64,000 nucleotides of DNA, taken from positions 62,001 to 126,000 of the forward strand of contig JAUTXW010001621.1 in assembly GCA_030620095.1 (NCBI GenBank), written 5' to 3'. Below are positions 32,790 to 45,134 of this stretch, piece after piece (position 1 is the first letter of the stretch; every line of letters begins with the position of its first letter). The stretch is from Kuschelorhynchus macadamiae. Its lineage: Eukaryota > Arthropoda > Insecta > Coleoptera > Curculionidae. Position numbers and translations under genes: made by a program. The notes under the pieces were generated by a model, which saw only the letters and a program-made list of their open reading frames with translations, searched no databases and was not told the DNA's origin.

Positions 32790-34515
32790 TTTTCTTTTAC
32801 ATCAGACAAACAAAAACTTTTACTGCTTTTACCTACCTCGGATGATGGGATAAGATCTGAGAAGAGGTACATTGTTGGCATTACGGAAACCTTTGTGCGT
32901 GTAAAATGCGACAAGAAATATTCTTTATTTAGGTGGATGTGCCAAGGGAACTTTAATGTGTTCTGTGTTTTATGGGAATTTTTTTTGCAAAAATAAACAT
33001 AGAAAAATATAGAATCAAATTAAGAAATCATACTTCTTTAATTCAGATGATGATACATCAGAATACCATATACAAACTTGAAGAGAAAAGCCTTTAATCA
33101 ATGTATTCTCCTTATCCTAACACTGCCAAAACTCTGATTCTCACAAAAAAATCGGTAAAAAAAACTACTGCAAATTTATTATTTATTAATTTTGGCGAAT
33201 AACAATTATGTAATTTTTGAGAATGTAAATTTATAATTCTGCGTTATGTATTTATGCTACTTGTTTGCAAAATTGACAAAGTAAAATATCGAATTAAACA
33301 CTGAAATAGCAGAAAGAAATAGAGCAAATCATATTTAATAAAACTAGACAAATTTAATACAAAACCTCACAAAACTGAAGCAAAAGTAACTAAGTAAATA
33401 TTACTTTCTTAAAACTTTGTCAGAATGGAATGAACACTCCCAAAAAAATAATTAAGACAATTAAGCTGTTTAACAACAAAATTTTTGTCATTACAGAATA
33501 CGGCCAAAAGTTAGGTATGTCAAATTGGTTTACGCCAAATTCGATTTTTAAATTGAAAATTGTATTGAATCGAACGGCTAATATCTTTATACAGTTTTGT
33601 GTTTGTTAGGGAAATTAATTTATATAAAAAAGGTGCCTCAAAACTAATACAATAAAAGTTATTGTTGCTGAAATTAATGATATTAAGCAAAAACATTAAA
33701 GTATTTACCGGTATGAGTCAGTTCTCTGTAAACAGAATGCATTTCATTTTATTTGTACTAACTACAAAGAGAGGAGTAGACTTCATTCATGCTAACAATG
33801 GTGGACAGGAGATTGGATTACCCCGTTGATGATACAACAGCAATGGCGTACATACAATATAGGCAAAAAATCATTACCTTACCCTATAAAAATGATTGGA
33901 TAATAATTTTTTTCATTACAGTCATCCTCTGAATATTTAATAATTATCGTATGGCAACGAAAAGAAGTGATTTTCAACCAATGTGATAAAAATGTTAAAA
34001 CATAGTATACATGCGGCCGAATATTCTCCATACTAAGATCTTCCTAACTAGATTTTGCTCAGACTATTAATGAATTAAACTAACATTGCTGACATTAAGC
34101 AGAATTTGCATTGAAAGGCGACCCGATTTGACTTGAGTTTTATTTCCAACTTTAAGTTATTCGATTCCGAAAAATACCTTCTCGGAAAAACACATTTCGG
34201 AATACTAACCTAATCCCGGTCGAAGAGACACCGCAGCAAGAGGGGACAAAGAGGAATCCCATAGGACCATGGCAAACCCAACCGTAGTAGACGCAATGGC
34301 CACCACCAGGAAAGCAACAGTTCTCCAATAGATACTTCGAGACTTTTCTGAACCAAGCAGCTAATCTGTGGTTCCAAATCTACTGAATGATGGTGAAAGT
34401 TGAATGATAGACAACATATCGTTTTTAGATGTCCAATGTATATATTCAATTATTTTAAATCTAAATTCAATGTAGAAAATACCTGTTATAAAAATTTGCA
34501 GTGCAATATTTATAT
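32790..34515. other. Unassigned; GC-richer patch at 34210-34400
   Basis: Most is AT-rich with no gene. The patch 34210-34400 has balanced composition. On the plus strand it reads PVEETPQQEGTKRNPIGPWQ before stops, and on the minus strand an open frame of 79 codons ends next to GTTAGT, a possible donor. The plus reading could be worn gag-linker sequence of the retroelement relic at 36.1 kb. I cannot decide. Confidence 0.25.
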
Positions 34516-34519
34516 GACA

Positions 34520-34602
34520 TGGTATTGATAATGATTTATAGTAATTAAAATTGAGACTGTAACCAAAAAAAAATTGCAGGTCAAGCTTGGAAAAGGGTAT
34601 TA

Positions 34603-34641
<39 letters not shown>

Positions 34642-34943
34642 CTCAACGACAGCACACTTAAAAGTATTTGTGTATAACTAATAAAAACCAAAATAGTATA
34701 TGAAATCTGAAAAATCCTTCTTATGGTAAGTTCTCTAAAAGCAACGTGCTAAAAATTTTAATTATTCATATAAAATAATCCCAAATAACAAAATGATTTC
34801 GCCCGCCATATAATAGTTTTACGGAAAATATTTTAGCTCTATTCTCTATTGTTACAGACAGAAAAAAAAATACTGATGAAGATCAGATCGAACCCAAATA
34901 CCCAACAAAATTAGGATATATATAATGGATACAAAAACAAAAC

Positions 34944-34982
<39 letters not shown>

Positions 34983-35095
34983 TATATAGATATTTTTGAG
35001 ATCCTATAAACCCCAGTGCCCTTTTTCAAGCTTGATCTGCAATTTTTTTTTGGTTGCAGGCTCTGTTTTACTTACTAAAAATTAACAATGCAATG
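34520..35095. mobile_element. Inverted-repeat element with internal (TA)n tracts
   Basis: The left arm holds AACCAAAAAAAAATTGCAGG and TCAAGCTTGGAAAAGGG; the right arm (about 35010-35090) holds their complements. TA tracts lie just inside each arm at about 34608-34637 and 34944-34978. The interior has no coding match. The arms extend roughly 80 bp; exact ends and a target duplication are not clear. Confidence 0.6.
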
Positions 35096-35250
35096 CTATA
35101 TAAATATGTTCTGTCAATTGACGTCGGTCTGTCTGTCATTTGGCGGCATATAGCTTAAAACCTACTTAACAGATTGACTTCAAATTTTAGTCAAAAATTA
35201 TGGGTCACATGGGGGATGACCCACGTAATTGGCAAAAGATATTTTTTTGG
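35096..35250 (+). repeat. Dispersed composite repeat, copy 3 (partial)
   Basis: The blocks TCGGTCTGTCTGTCATTTGG, CGGCATATAGCTTAAAACC, TTCAAATTTTAGTCAAAAAT and GGGTCACATGGGGGATGACC match the copies at 52.1 and 55.9 kb. The NNAAAATGGCGGC block is missing. Confidence 0.6.
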
Positions 35251-35259
35251 CATCTGCTA

Positions 35260-36080
35260 GGCTAAAACTAGAAGGTATGTAAAGCCTGAAAGATTAATTT
35301 AAACTAGTACCACAATTTTATTGGTTCATTTCTATTCCACAACTAGTTATGACACAATTTGAAATCAATCCGTTCCTACTTAAGTAGTTTTTCAGGCTTT
35401 CAACCCGGAAAATTCGACAGTATGTCAAAACTGTCAGTCAAAATGACAGTTGACTTTTTTATATCAGGAAAACGTGTGGGATGTTTCACAGTTAAAGCCT
35501 AACTCTCCGACACTAGTGGCCCGGTTTACCTGCTGTCTTCGCTAACTACTAATATATTTATATTTTATAAAGATCACCACAGTGGTCAAAGTTGTCTAAT
35601 CACAATTTATAGTTACCGAAATTTTATTCGCAAGCGGGTTAAGGCTGTTCAGTAAACACGAATCACGAATCCTAGATTTTAAATTTTAGCATCAACATTC
35701 CTTCATCAAACATTTAAGCATATTTATTTTAAAATTCGATCAGCAGGTAAAACGTAATAATAATTTCTATCTATTTAAATAACATTTAAAATTGTAATTG
35801 TAAAATATAACTAACTAATTAACCCCACAACATTATTTCAAATCAGTAAATTTTGCCCATAATAATTATTTTGTATACTTTTTGAAATACCTGGTGTAAA
35901 AATATTTCCGACGGGGAGCCAAACTACTTTTAAAAGAACCCGGTAACAGCAGAAATTTTACGACCGGTCTGGACCGGGCCAGCACGCTTTAGTCGGCGAA
36001 TATCAAAGTTCCACCGTCGAGTTAGGCAACTTATATTTAATTCTGTAAACTTTGACCATACATCACAATAACTTTAAATA
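35260..36080. other. Stretch before the protease relic; possible LTR remnant
   Basis: No coding frame is recognised. A small hairpin ACTGTCA/TGACAGT lies near 35435-35452. The segment near 35940-36030 is GC-richer (CCGGTCTGGACCGGGCC, imperfect palindrome). It could belong to the retroelement whose protease follows, but I see no LTR pair. Confidence 0.3.
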
Positions 36081-36082
36081 AT

Positions 36083-36450
36083 AAAACAGCTTATGCATTC
36101 GTCGACACAGGGGCCTAAAATAATATAATCCAGGAGTCATGGGCAAAAGGACTACCTAAAAAACCATGCAACAAGATACTCATCACGGCTAGTGGACACC
36201 GCATTCTACGAACTGCCCCTACAGATATTGCCATAGCACCCCACCCCAGGCATGAACTTCCTCTACAAGAACAGAGCAATCTCAGACCTCCATAAAAAAA
36301 CAACTGGTATTAAATAAACACAACATAGTTCCTTTAAGACATGACACAAATGCAATAGCCACTGAGACAAAAACAATCAGACAAGAACTTAGCCAGCCCA
36401 GACGAACTTATCCCGAAATAAGAAATCGAGTGACAGAAAGTAAATACTTT
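36083..36450 (+). pseudogene. LTR-retrotransposon protease relic
   Basis: The plus strand reads AYAFVDTGA, a stop, then IIQESWAKGLPKKPCNKI and LITASGHRI. The DTGA motif with preceding hydrophobic residues is the active site of retropepsin-type aspartic proteases. In another frame, GMNFLYKNRAISDLHKKT matches the ILGxDFLxxxxAxxDxxxxxL motif near the protease C-terminus. NKHNIVPLRHDTNA follows in a third frame. It is therefore a short protease segment of a Gypsy-like pol with at least two frameshifts and a stop. No reverse transcriptase was found next to it. The minus-strand open frame at 36115-36303 is its complement. Confidence 0.65.
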
Positions 36451-36769
36451 TGTCTTTACCTCTCACACTGCTATATATTTAACTGCTATATATTTAAATA
36501 AATGATAAAAAGAAATGTTAGGCAAACTAGAGATACCGAAATATAAGGAAACAGAGATATAAATTAAATCTTAATGGTGTTAAGAAATTCACATCAATTC
36601 ACCAATTATGTTTTCAAAGCGTTAGTCATCTGAAAACCCTTTGATATTTACACATATCTTTTTCGGAATACAGTTAAATTAATTTGGCCAGGGGCTTGTT
36701 ATTTAGTTATCCTGGTAGCCAAAAATCCCAACTTTGTAAATTGTAAAAACCAATACAGTGGAAAAGTTA

Positions 36770-37190
36770 ATATGTTGTGTGGCATATTAAACGAACCAAT
36801 TGTTTGCAACTTTTCCTGTATAACTTCAATGGAGAAAATTTTCTACATTATTTACAAAATGATTTTTATGATTTTTTATGGAATTGCTTCTAGCACAGGG
36901 AGAAATTTAATATTTCCGGTCAGACGGTGACTTGCACACATAATTCTCTGATAGAAATTTTTTAAGTGCGAATTTCTCTATGAAGTTTATAGAACCATGG
37001 CTCCCGAGATCGCTTGATATTACCCCTTGTGATTTTTTTCTATGGGGGCACAAGTGTATTTTACTCGATCGCGTAGCAGAGAACAACTTTGCGTCTGGAT
37101 TAAATAAGAAATTACTCCACAAACTTTAAGAAAAGTGCGTAAACGATTAAGAGAAGTCGTAAGAGAGTGAATTTTCTTGGAAGGTTGTTA
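36770..37190 (+). pseudogene. DD41D-like transposase C-terminal relic
   Basis: The plus strand shows NGENFLHYLQNDFYDFLWNC, matching the block before the second Asp, then frameshifted remains of FQQDG. PWLPRSLDITPCDFFLWGHK matches the PPRSPDLTPCDFFLWGxxK block with the third Asp retained. RKRLREVVRE follows near the C-terminus. The N-terminal half is missing. The minus-strand open frame at 36907-37122 is only the complement. Confidence 0.7.
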
Positions 37191-37199
37191 ATGTAATTT

Positions 37200-39000
37200 T
37201 TACGTTGGTTAACGCAATCAGACAAGTTATAAAAAAATTAAAAGTGTTTTAATTAAATTAATTAATTTTTCCATTTAGCAATAGTAAGTTTTTGAGATTT
37301 AAAGAATATAGATTATAAGGGAATTTGGGGATACTGATTCTAAATGTGATAGAAAAAGTTATCGAAAATAAGCTCTAATATGCTTTTGACGAAAAATCGA
37401 ACTCTAATTAACACCGCACGCCCTTGATAAACGAATTTTTTTACTATGCCAAATATTTTAATTCAATTACCATACAAATTTGAAAAAAATCGCATTATTA
37501 ATAACCGAGGTATTAGGGTGGATGTAAGTGTAATTGTTGTTTTTGAGTTTTGAAACAATATCGTAAATTTTTAATATTTCTAAAACACGTTTATTGCAGA
37601 AACTTAAAATGAATTTACGAACAGGCAATGAATTTGTTCAGATGCAAGTGTTTTCTCCTAGAACAAAAAATATTTACTGATTTAAGTTACTAATTATGTT
37701 TACACGAACTGTTGATAGACCGATATAAATAACATTAAGGCAATAGATACGTAATTTTAAGAAAATAGTGATTTATTATTATTATTATTATTCATTAGCA
37801 AATTCCCAGCTATTTATTTGATCTCACAACTTTTTAACAACCAACAATTTCAATAGACAATTTTTCCATTTTTAAAAAGGCAAGCGGGGCACGTCTACCC
37901 TAAGCGTTGCCATACTAGACAACAACTCCATTAAGATTATTTCTTCTATAAAATAAGTTAGAAATAAATTACGTCTACTATAAGACTAAAGACAAAAACG
38001 TAAAGGACGAAAAACCAATTAAAGCCTGACATTTTCTTCCGTTAACAAGCTAAAACTTGAATTAATTTAACATAAATCAAGGCAAAATTTCTCCGCGCAG
38101 ATTATGGCTGCGTGTGGGAAAACCCATAATAAAAGTCCGTATTCGGCAAAAAAGTTGAAGCCGTTTAAATTATATTTTATTATATACATACGCCGAACAC
38201 ATGTTTATGACTAAAACACGAATTTATTCAACGCGTATAGAAAGTTTTACCGTTTCGAAAATAAACAAATTAATGCGTGGCAGTGAAATATAACGGAAAC
38301 AAACCATAAACATAAACGAGAATATAAATTAGTTAATAAGTTTTGCCTACTAGTAACGGCCAACTGCATTGAATTGAGCACTAGATCGTTTTTCGTTCTG
38401 GGAAGAAGCATTTGCATATGCAGCCGAACATATTTTTAATTATATTCAAATTAATAATGTAAATTAATATAATCCAGGAAGTAGCATCTTATGTTTTTGC
38501 ATTGAAACTCGATAAATTTAATATTGGAATGTTACAATGGACAGATTAAGTAGAAAAAAAAATAATACAGCGCGAAAGATAATTTGGTATAAACCGTATA
38601 AAATTTTTAATACGTGAAAGTCAAAACATTTCTGAGAAAAAAAGAGGTAACTATTGAACTTTTGTTGAAATTTGAGCAAATTACTAAATTTTGTATTAAT
38701 TTTATTATCCAAAACTATTCGTTACCTCATTATTAATGCAATAATTAAGGTTTTTGTTTTAAAAAGAGCAAAATTTAATAAACATAAAACATATTGAATT
38801 ACCCTTAGTGCAAAACATATAATGAGGCAACACGAAATGAACCCCTCCTGCCGCTTCAGTTGTCTTTCTTTAAAATGTAAATAAATGAGAGAAGTTCCCA
38901 TCATTAAGTATGTAACGGACGGTCTTCTGAGGAAGCTAGCAGGCTTGGTAACAAGCAAATTCCTAAGAACTGTCTGTGAATGAACGTAGGATAACTGAAC
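37200..39000. other. AT-rich stretch without recognised features
   Basis: No gene is seen. A short (TTA)n run lies near 37775-37795. The open frames at 38518-38712 and 38722-38958 lack family features. Confidence 0.5.
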
Positions 39001-39008
39001 AATGATAT

Positions 39009-40475
39009 GTCGAGTCGGGACTCTCAGTCAGTCCAAACAAGACACAGGTTATACTCTTCACCAGGAGAAGGAATTTAAGTTTTAGATCAACAACCCTGTA
39101 CCATAGATCTTTACCCCTGAAGCAGAAGGACAAATATCCCGAGGTCGTTTTAGAGTGGAGTGACGTGAAAGGTAAGCAATAAATTCATGTCAATAATGTA
39201 GCAACTGCGTCGGGTGGTAGGCCGGAAGTGGAGTTTATCCCTACAGGTCCTCCACTCTCTCTATACTGTAGTCATTCGACCGACGATCGCCTACGGATTC
39301 GTGGTCTAGTAGCCGGTGGTGGAAAACGTTACGTATTGCTAAAAACTGGGCTTCCCGAAACTTTCGATATGGATACAGGGAAGTCATGACCTCGTGCATT
39401 TGGATGAACGACTGCGGAACTTGGTTAAAAATATAATATGACATGATTCCCCTCTTGTCCACGAGGGCAATTCTTCTCATAAGGCCTTGTAAAATTGAAA
39501 TTCAAACAAGGGATCATTGGAAGAAAATATAATGGTGGTATACCGGCTCGTGAACAGCTAGTTCCAGTTCAGCTGACGCCAGAATATACGGGTCGTATCT
39601 ATTTTTCAGACGAATGTCTATGCTATATGGCAGGTTGCAACAAAAGACGAAGTCAGGATGGACGCGGAGAATGAAATCTGCATTCATTCAGACAGTCAAG
39701 CGGTTCTTAAAGCCACCGGTAAGCCCAGAATAAGCTCAACGAAAAAACGGATGAGTTCAGCAGAAGCAGATCCATGCTCCCAATTAGGTTCAGGACAAGG
39801 GCAGCACTGGGGCCCATTGTGCTATCCGCCAAAGAAGACGTCTTAGGCTAGGAGCCCACTACTTTACTCGGGTTCCACATAGGTGTCTTCGAAGTAGAGC
39901 AGTCTAGCCTTGACTAAAGCGTCACATCGACAGACCAGATGCTCGGTAGTTTCATCAACCTCAGCACCAAACCTATAGTATGGATCATTACCGGATCCAA
40001 TTTTATGCAGGTAATATTTCACAAGTAAGGTCCAATTAGGACACCAGTAATGGTTCTAAGTTGGCCTCTGTTTAGTAAATAATACTGCTCGCAAGTCCTA
40101 AACAGATGAGCCTTGGAGAAGGCAAAAAAGAATTGGTGAAGGACGAACTTCTACAGACAGGCAAAAGAAATGCTACCCAAATTATGCGGATCTAAGGCAA
40201 CTTCGTTGATGTTAAGGAGTCAATAGGTGATCGGGAACCTAATTGGCATTTGGACAGGACACTGTAAACTCGGCAGGCACAGCTTGCTGTCCTAATTGTG
40301 GGACAGAAGAGGCGGATCCCTATCATTTTGTTTGCACCTGTGAAAAGTAGGCTAGACTTTGCTGGAATACATTTGGCGTAGAATCCCTCTCCAAGGAAGA
40401 ATTACAACAACTCGAGTGAGGCAAGATGCTCTTCTTTGTTCGAAGGATGGACCGCCTTTGTAGGGAAATGAAGTG
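39009..40475 (+). pseudogene. LINE ORF2 relic with RNase H and zinc knuckle
   Basis: The relic starts VESGLSVSPNKTQVILFTRR, the late palm region of a non-LTR reverse transcriptase. After an unrecognised stretch comes WYTGS, a worn YTDGS motif of RNase H in which the Asp codon is missing, then ICIHSDSQAVLKA, the DSQA motif of RNase H. Later GIWTGHCKLGRHS is followed by CCPNCGTEEADPYHFVCTC, the C-terminal CCHC-type knuckle. This order (RT, RNase H, knuckle) is typical of R1- or I-related LINEs. Frameshifts and stops are frequent. The open frames at 39241-39480 (minus) and 39658-39846 (plus) fall within it. Confidence 0.75.
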
Positions 40476-40619
40476 AGATTGGTGAAAACGGGGTTAGCGA
40501 AAAGGCCCTTTCAGGTTTAGTTGCTGGGCTTATCCCCATCTTACTACTACTACTGTACTTACTTATGCCAATGTAGTTACTACATTACCATGTTAAGTAG
40601 TTACTGCTTTAGCATGTCA

Positions 40620-41632
40620 TTCTGTATGAGTGACATAGCGAAAACGCTCGCGTCTGTGATCCATTTCTTTAAACAAGTGGAAAGTCAATTGAATTCCACG
40701 GGGAAGTAAAATTATTGCCCTCGACACATCCAAAGCACTCGATCACGCCTGGTATGACGTTCTTCTTAACAAACTTCCTGCTTATGATCTTCCTATAAAA
40801 CTTTGTACTTGGATTGCCAGTTTTCTTTCCAACAATCTGTAGTTGTTGATAGTCATTCCTTGACTTTCAAAAAATCAAGACAGGCGTTCCACAGGGTCCA
40901 GTGCTGGCACCTACCACATTCCTCCTGCAAGCAATAATCTACTTTTTTTCTACGAGCAATCCTATTCAAAGCTATAATGACGAAAGTAGTACACTCCAAA
41001 CCAACATTCAATTTCCCAAACCTGTTTCAAACATTCAAATGGATGATAGACATAGAGTAATTAATTTAGCCCTAACTGAGGACCTTTATGAAATCATAGA
41101 ATGGGGAGCAAAGAACCTTTTAACTCTACTAAGACACAATTATATATATTCTCACAAATTATCTCCCAATAGCCACACAATAATCAAATACTTGAAACCA
41201 AAGATTCCTTTATCCTAGTTGGTATCACTCTTCAGTAGGATCTTTGCTACCATGATCACATTATGTTAATTAGATTTCCGTTTCCGAGTTGAAAATACTT
41301 CTGCCAACTTACATACCTTTACTCTTCGCAAATCAGACCCAGCCTTGAGGATTATTCGCGTATATCAAAAGCAGCCTCCACTTCAATCTTTAACATCCTT
41401 GACTCTGTTCAAAGAAGATCTATTCGCCACTAGAGCTTGGTCGAATTGTGGGCGATCTGTGTCTGTTTTGCAAATACCACCAAGGATAATGTTTTGCTGA
41501 AATTTTTTCCCTAATCTGATATTTCCGTCTTCCCCTAATTTGCAAGTCTTTAAACCCTGCATCAATAAACTTCACTTAAGACAACCACGGTATCCAGTAC
41601 TTAGACCTGCGGCCTTCGTTGTCTGCTCATAG
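40620..41632 (+). pseudogene. LINE reverse-transcriptase relic (jockey-like)
   Basis: The frame at IIALDTSKALDHAWYDVLL is the first RT active-site block (VALDISKAFDRVWH). LPIKLCTWIASFLSNN follows, then a frameshifted TGVPQGPVLAPTTFLL. The YADD block is reduced to SYNDESSTLQ. IQMDDRHRVINLALTEDL and IIEWGAKNLLTL and SHKLSPNSHTIIKY continue the thumb region. SDPALRII and FFPNLIFPSSPNLQVFK lie near the end, with TAG at 41630. It differs from the RNase H LINE directly upstream and is probably a second insertion. Stops and frameshifts abolish function. Confidence 0.8.
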
Positions 41633-41639
41633 ATTTTAA

Positions 41640-43100
41640 AAAAATTGTGAACGTTATTTTTTTACATATTCATTTCTGTTTTTATTATATCTACATTTTA
41701 GTTGACAATTTTTGTCTGACTTATGTTTAAATAAATTTCTTGATTTTTCGGCTTCGATTTTATTTGTATCTTAATTAATAACTATGGATGGCTTGGGTTT
41801 GAGGTTGGAACTTACGCCATTATATTATATAACAGTCTAAAAACACAAGGAGTTAGCATTAACCCTACGTTTTAGAGTTATTGCAAATTCCAATTGTGAC
41901 ATATTAGGCAATATAGAGATACGACAAATACCCACCATATTATAAAACAAACATGTTCATCTATAACTCCTACACTGATAGCTAACGCTAAAAACACTTT
42001 GCAGGTGCTACGAAAATGCAAGCCCTCAAAGGCAGATAATTGATATTACTAGCAAACAAAAATAAACTTGAGCGAGAAGTCATGTAATAAATTTAAATAA
42101 TTTAAATTTCTTCATCCTGTGTATCCCGTCGCTTAAAATATATACATTCTAAGGAAGTAGGTATGACTAACGCCTTAATAAATAAATTATCAGATGGAAA
42201 AGACAACTTTCCCGCATAATATAATAGTGGTTGGCAAGAAAGCCGACACTCTGTGGTTAGAGGAGTCTTCGCAACGAAACCGCAATTTATCTTAGAGGTA
42301 AATTATTTAAAATAATCTAAAAATAAAACCAAAGAAAAAAAAAGGAATTAAGCTAGTTTGGAAAGTTTGAAGTATTTCGTAAATATATAAGAACAGAAAT
42401 GCTAAAAAAATTGTTGATTTCGAAATTTCAATGACAAAATATATTCAAAAACAGGAATTTTAAAAGTTAATCCTATTATTTCACAAACTAACTAAATATA
42501 TTGAAATATTTTGGACACAAAAAAAATTAATTCGTAGGACCAAACCTAACCTTACCTAACACTACCGAAGACTAGTTTAAAACTAAATAAAGCAAAACGA
42601 AACATTAATCATAAATATTTAAACATTTCTAATTTTGAAATTAAGGAATAATAAAATATATCAACATATAAAAGTAATATATTGGTAAAACAACTACGAA
42701 ATTGGCCATAATAACTTATCATAACCAATTAAATCATCTAAAGCTGACGTTAAAGATATATTGTATTGTTTAATATAAGTTAACCAAACTTCATATTTCA
42801 ATGTGTTTTTTTATGTTTTGTTAAACATTGTTCAATCAGACAACTAAACGTGCACTTATGCCGTACACAGAAAACGTACACTTATATTTAAATTGCGTTT
42901 TCTTTCATTTTTGTAGACAAATGAAAAAATCAGGAGGGAACTTCCAGTTAGGTTCATTTACAGATTGTTTTGACTTTTGAATTGTCTATAAAGATAATAA
43001 ATGTGCAAAATTTACAACTACCAAAAAGAAGCCCAATTTTATTAGAAATTTTAAAATAAATAAAATAAATAAACTTTTTTCCCAACGCTTTATATATCCT
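41640..43100. other. AT-rich stretch without recognised features
   Basis: No gene is recognised. Short TAACCTAACCTTACC-like sequence near 42540 is too degenerate to be an insect telomeric (TTAGG)n tract. Confidence 0.5.
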
Positions 43101-43129
43101 AGATATATCCATAATTTGTATTACCTAAT

Positions 43130-44255
43130 ATGTTTGACAATGTCAGTTTTGATGATTTAGAAAAAATGGATCGTTTAACTGAAATCCAAAGAATTGGAAT
43201 TTTAATTATACTCGGTTATGGGAATAGAATGCGAAATATGCAAGATCTTTGTAATATTTTTAATGACAAATATCCTAACAGGAATCTAATAACTAAACCT
43301 ACCGTAAGTAAAATTAACAAAAAAAATTCGCTAAACTAGAAAGGTAAAATATGCTGTACGTTCTGGCAGACCTAAAAGCGCAACAGATGGTGAAGTCTGA
43401 ATGTTTTAATCAGTTTAGAAGAAAATCCGCAACTTTCTACTAGAACATTAGGAAGAGAAAATGACATTTGACACAGGTCCGTAGACCGACTTCTAAAAAC
43501 TAAATAGTTTCATCCATACAAAATAACTTTGGTGCAAGAACTTTCTGAGGATGATCACGATAAGCGCTTGGAATTTTTAAAATCCTTATGGAACGTTACA
43601 ATACTATTCTAAATTTTGTCAATCAAATTATTTTTTCTGACGAAGCAACTTTTTTTTTAATGGAAAAGTTAAAAGGCATATTGTCGATATTGGGCCAGGG
43701 AAAATCTACATTGGATACGTGAAAATCATACCCAAGCTAAATGTTTGAAGTGGTGTAAAGGTTGCAGAAATTATCGGCCCCTTCTTCACGGAAGACACAT
43801 TAACTGGAGAAAGATCTGAATTGAGAAAAGGACCGAAATTGTCCCAGCTATTGCAGAACTATTTCCGAATAGCCGTAAGTTCCTTACTTTACATGCTATA
43901 TTAAGTATTTAAACTTAATTTTTTTTACGTAATGATGCACCAAATGATGAAATATGGTTTCAGCAGAATGGTGCTCCACCGCATTTTGCTCAGAATATTT
44001 AGACATTGTTTTTTTTTTTTTTGGAAGATGGATTGGACGTAGGCTACAATAAAGTGTCCGCCTCGGTCTCCAGTCTTGACGCCCGAGTACTTTTTGTGGG
44101 GTCACCTTAAGAATGTGGTGTATAAAATTAAGCCCAATGACCTAGAGGATTTAAACGAGCGAATAGAAATCGAATGTAGACGAATCGAGGAGGTTGGCAT
44201 ACTTTTTAATGTATTAAATATTTTCGTACAGTATTTGGCCTAATGTCAGGTAATA
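43130..44255 (+). pseudogene. Mariner-like transposase relic (43 kb)
   Basis: The relic starts MDRLTEIQRIGILIILGYGN and QDLCNIFNDKYPNRNLITK, a helix-turn-helix related to but distinct from the DUF4817-type copies. Later, SNYFF with DEATFF-like sequence marks the first Asp region, and WSGVKVAEIIGPFFTEDTL follows. Next is EIWFQQNGAPPHFAQNI, where the second Asp has become Asn. PPRSPVLTPEYFLWGHLKN carries the last block with its Asp altered to Glu or shifted. NDLEDLNERIEIECRRIEE is near the end. At least eight stops or frameshifts are visible. Confidence 0.8.
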
Positions 44256-44292
44256 AAAAAACATTTTAAACACCTTACTTAGTTTCATTAAT

Positions 44293-44592
44293 TTACTGTA
44301 TATTTCCGTTGTTTTTACAACATCCTTTGAAAGTTGAAACGCTGTTTTCTCTTGCTAGTGTTTTGGTAGCAAGCTGAGGAATTATTGTGCTTTCCGTTCT
44401 GCCAGAATGTACAGCATCTTTTACCCTTCCAATTTCAGGAAATGTTTTATTAATTTTACTTGCAGTAGATTTAGTTCTTGGATTTCTGTTAGGATATTTG
44501 TCGTTAGAAATGTTACAAACATCTTGCAGGTTTCGCATTCTATCCCCATAACCCATAATTTCAATTATTTAGGTTTTAGTTAAACGATCCAT
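44293..44592 (-). pseudogene. Inverted N-terminal copy of the 43-kb transposase
   Basis: On the minus strand from the MDR-type start near 44592, MGYGDRMRNLQDVCNISND, KYPNRNPRTKSTASKINKTF and TLARENSVSTFKGCCKNNGN repeat the N-terminal 100 residues of the 43130-44255 relic at moderate identity. It is cut off after this domain. The two copies face each other, tail to cut end, about 40 bp apart. Confidence 0.75.
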
Positions 44593-44920
44593 TTTTGTAA
44601 ATCAAAACTAACTGACATTACCCAACATATCAGGTAACCTATTGTGTACAGGTATTTTAATAAAAGGTAATGCAGTAAATTATGGATATTAGACCTTTAT
44701 TTTCGCAAAAACTGTCGCCTTTCATAAAAAGTGCTCTTAATAAGAAGTATTGAAAATTTTATAGATTTTAAAAAAGTAATATACTGTAGTGTTCCAATAA
44801 AAAAATAATTTTCGTTTTATAACAGAAAAAAGGTAAACTTGGCAGCAATGCGGAACTCGCCATTAAATTCAGGTAAGCGGTACCTGAGATATTTCGTCTT
44901 TTTTTTACCTTTGTTGCACG

Positions 44921-44922
<2 letters not shown>

Positions 44923-44960
<38 letters not shown>
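44923..44960. repeat. (TA)n microsatellite
   Basis: An uninterrupted TA run of about 38 bp. No element is inserted in it. Confidence 0.95.
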
Positions 44961-44962
<2 letters not shown>

Positions 44963-45134
44963 TATGGGATATGCTCCTCGATTCTGAAAATTGGTATTTA
45001 ATAGTCATGTATTAGTAATATAACACAATAATAAAATAAAACAACACATTTATACTTAGGTATTATGTTAAAAGACTGGAACGAACTTTCAGTCAAAAAC
45101 GACGATGGTGGGTCATTTACATTTGAACGTAAAG

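Noticed and set aside
34923..34980. (TA)n tract taken as a fourth insertion site
   Set aside because: The TA tracts at 34.6 and 34.95 kb lie inside the inverted arms, not outside, so this is not an element inserted into a TA tract.
42530..42560. TAACCTAACC-like words suggesting insect telomere repeat
   Set aside because: Only a few degenerate words are present; there is no (TTAGG)n array.
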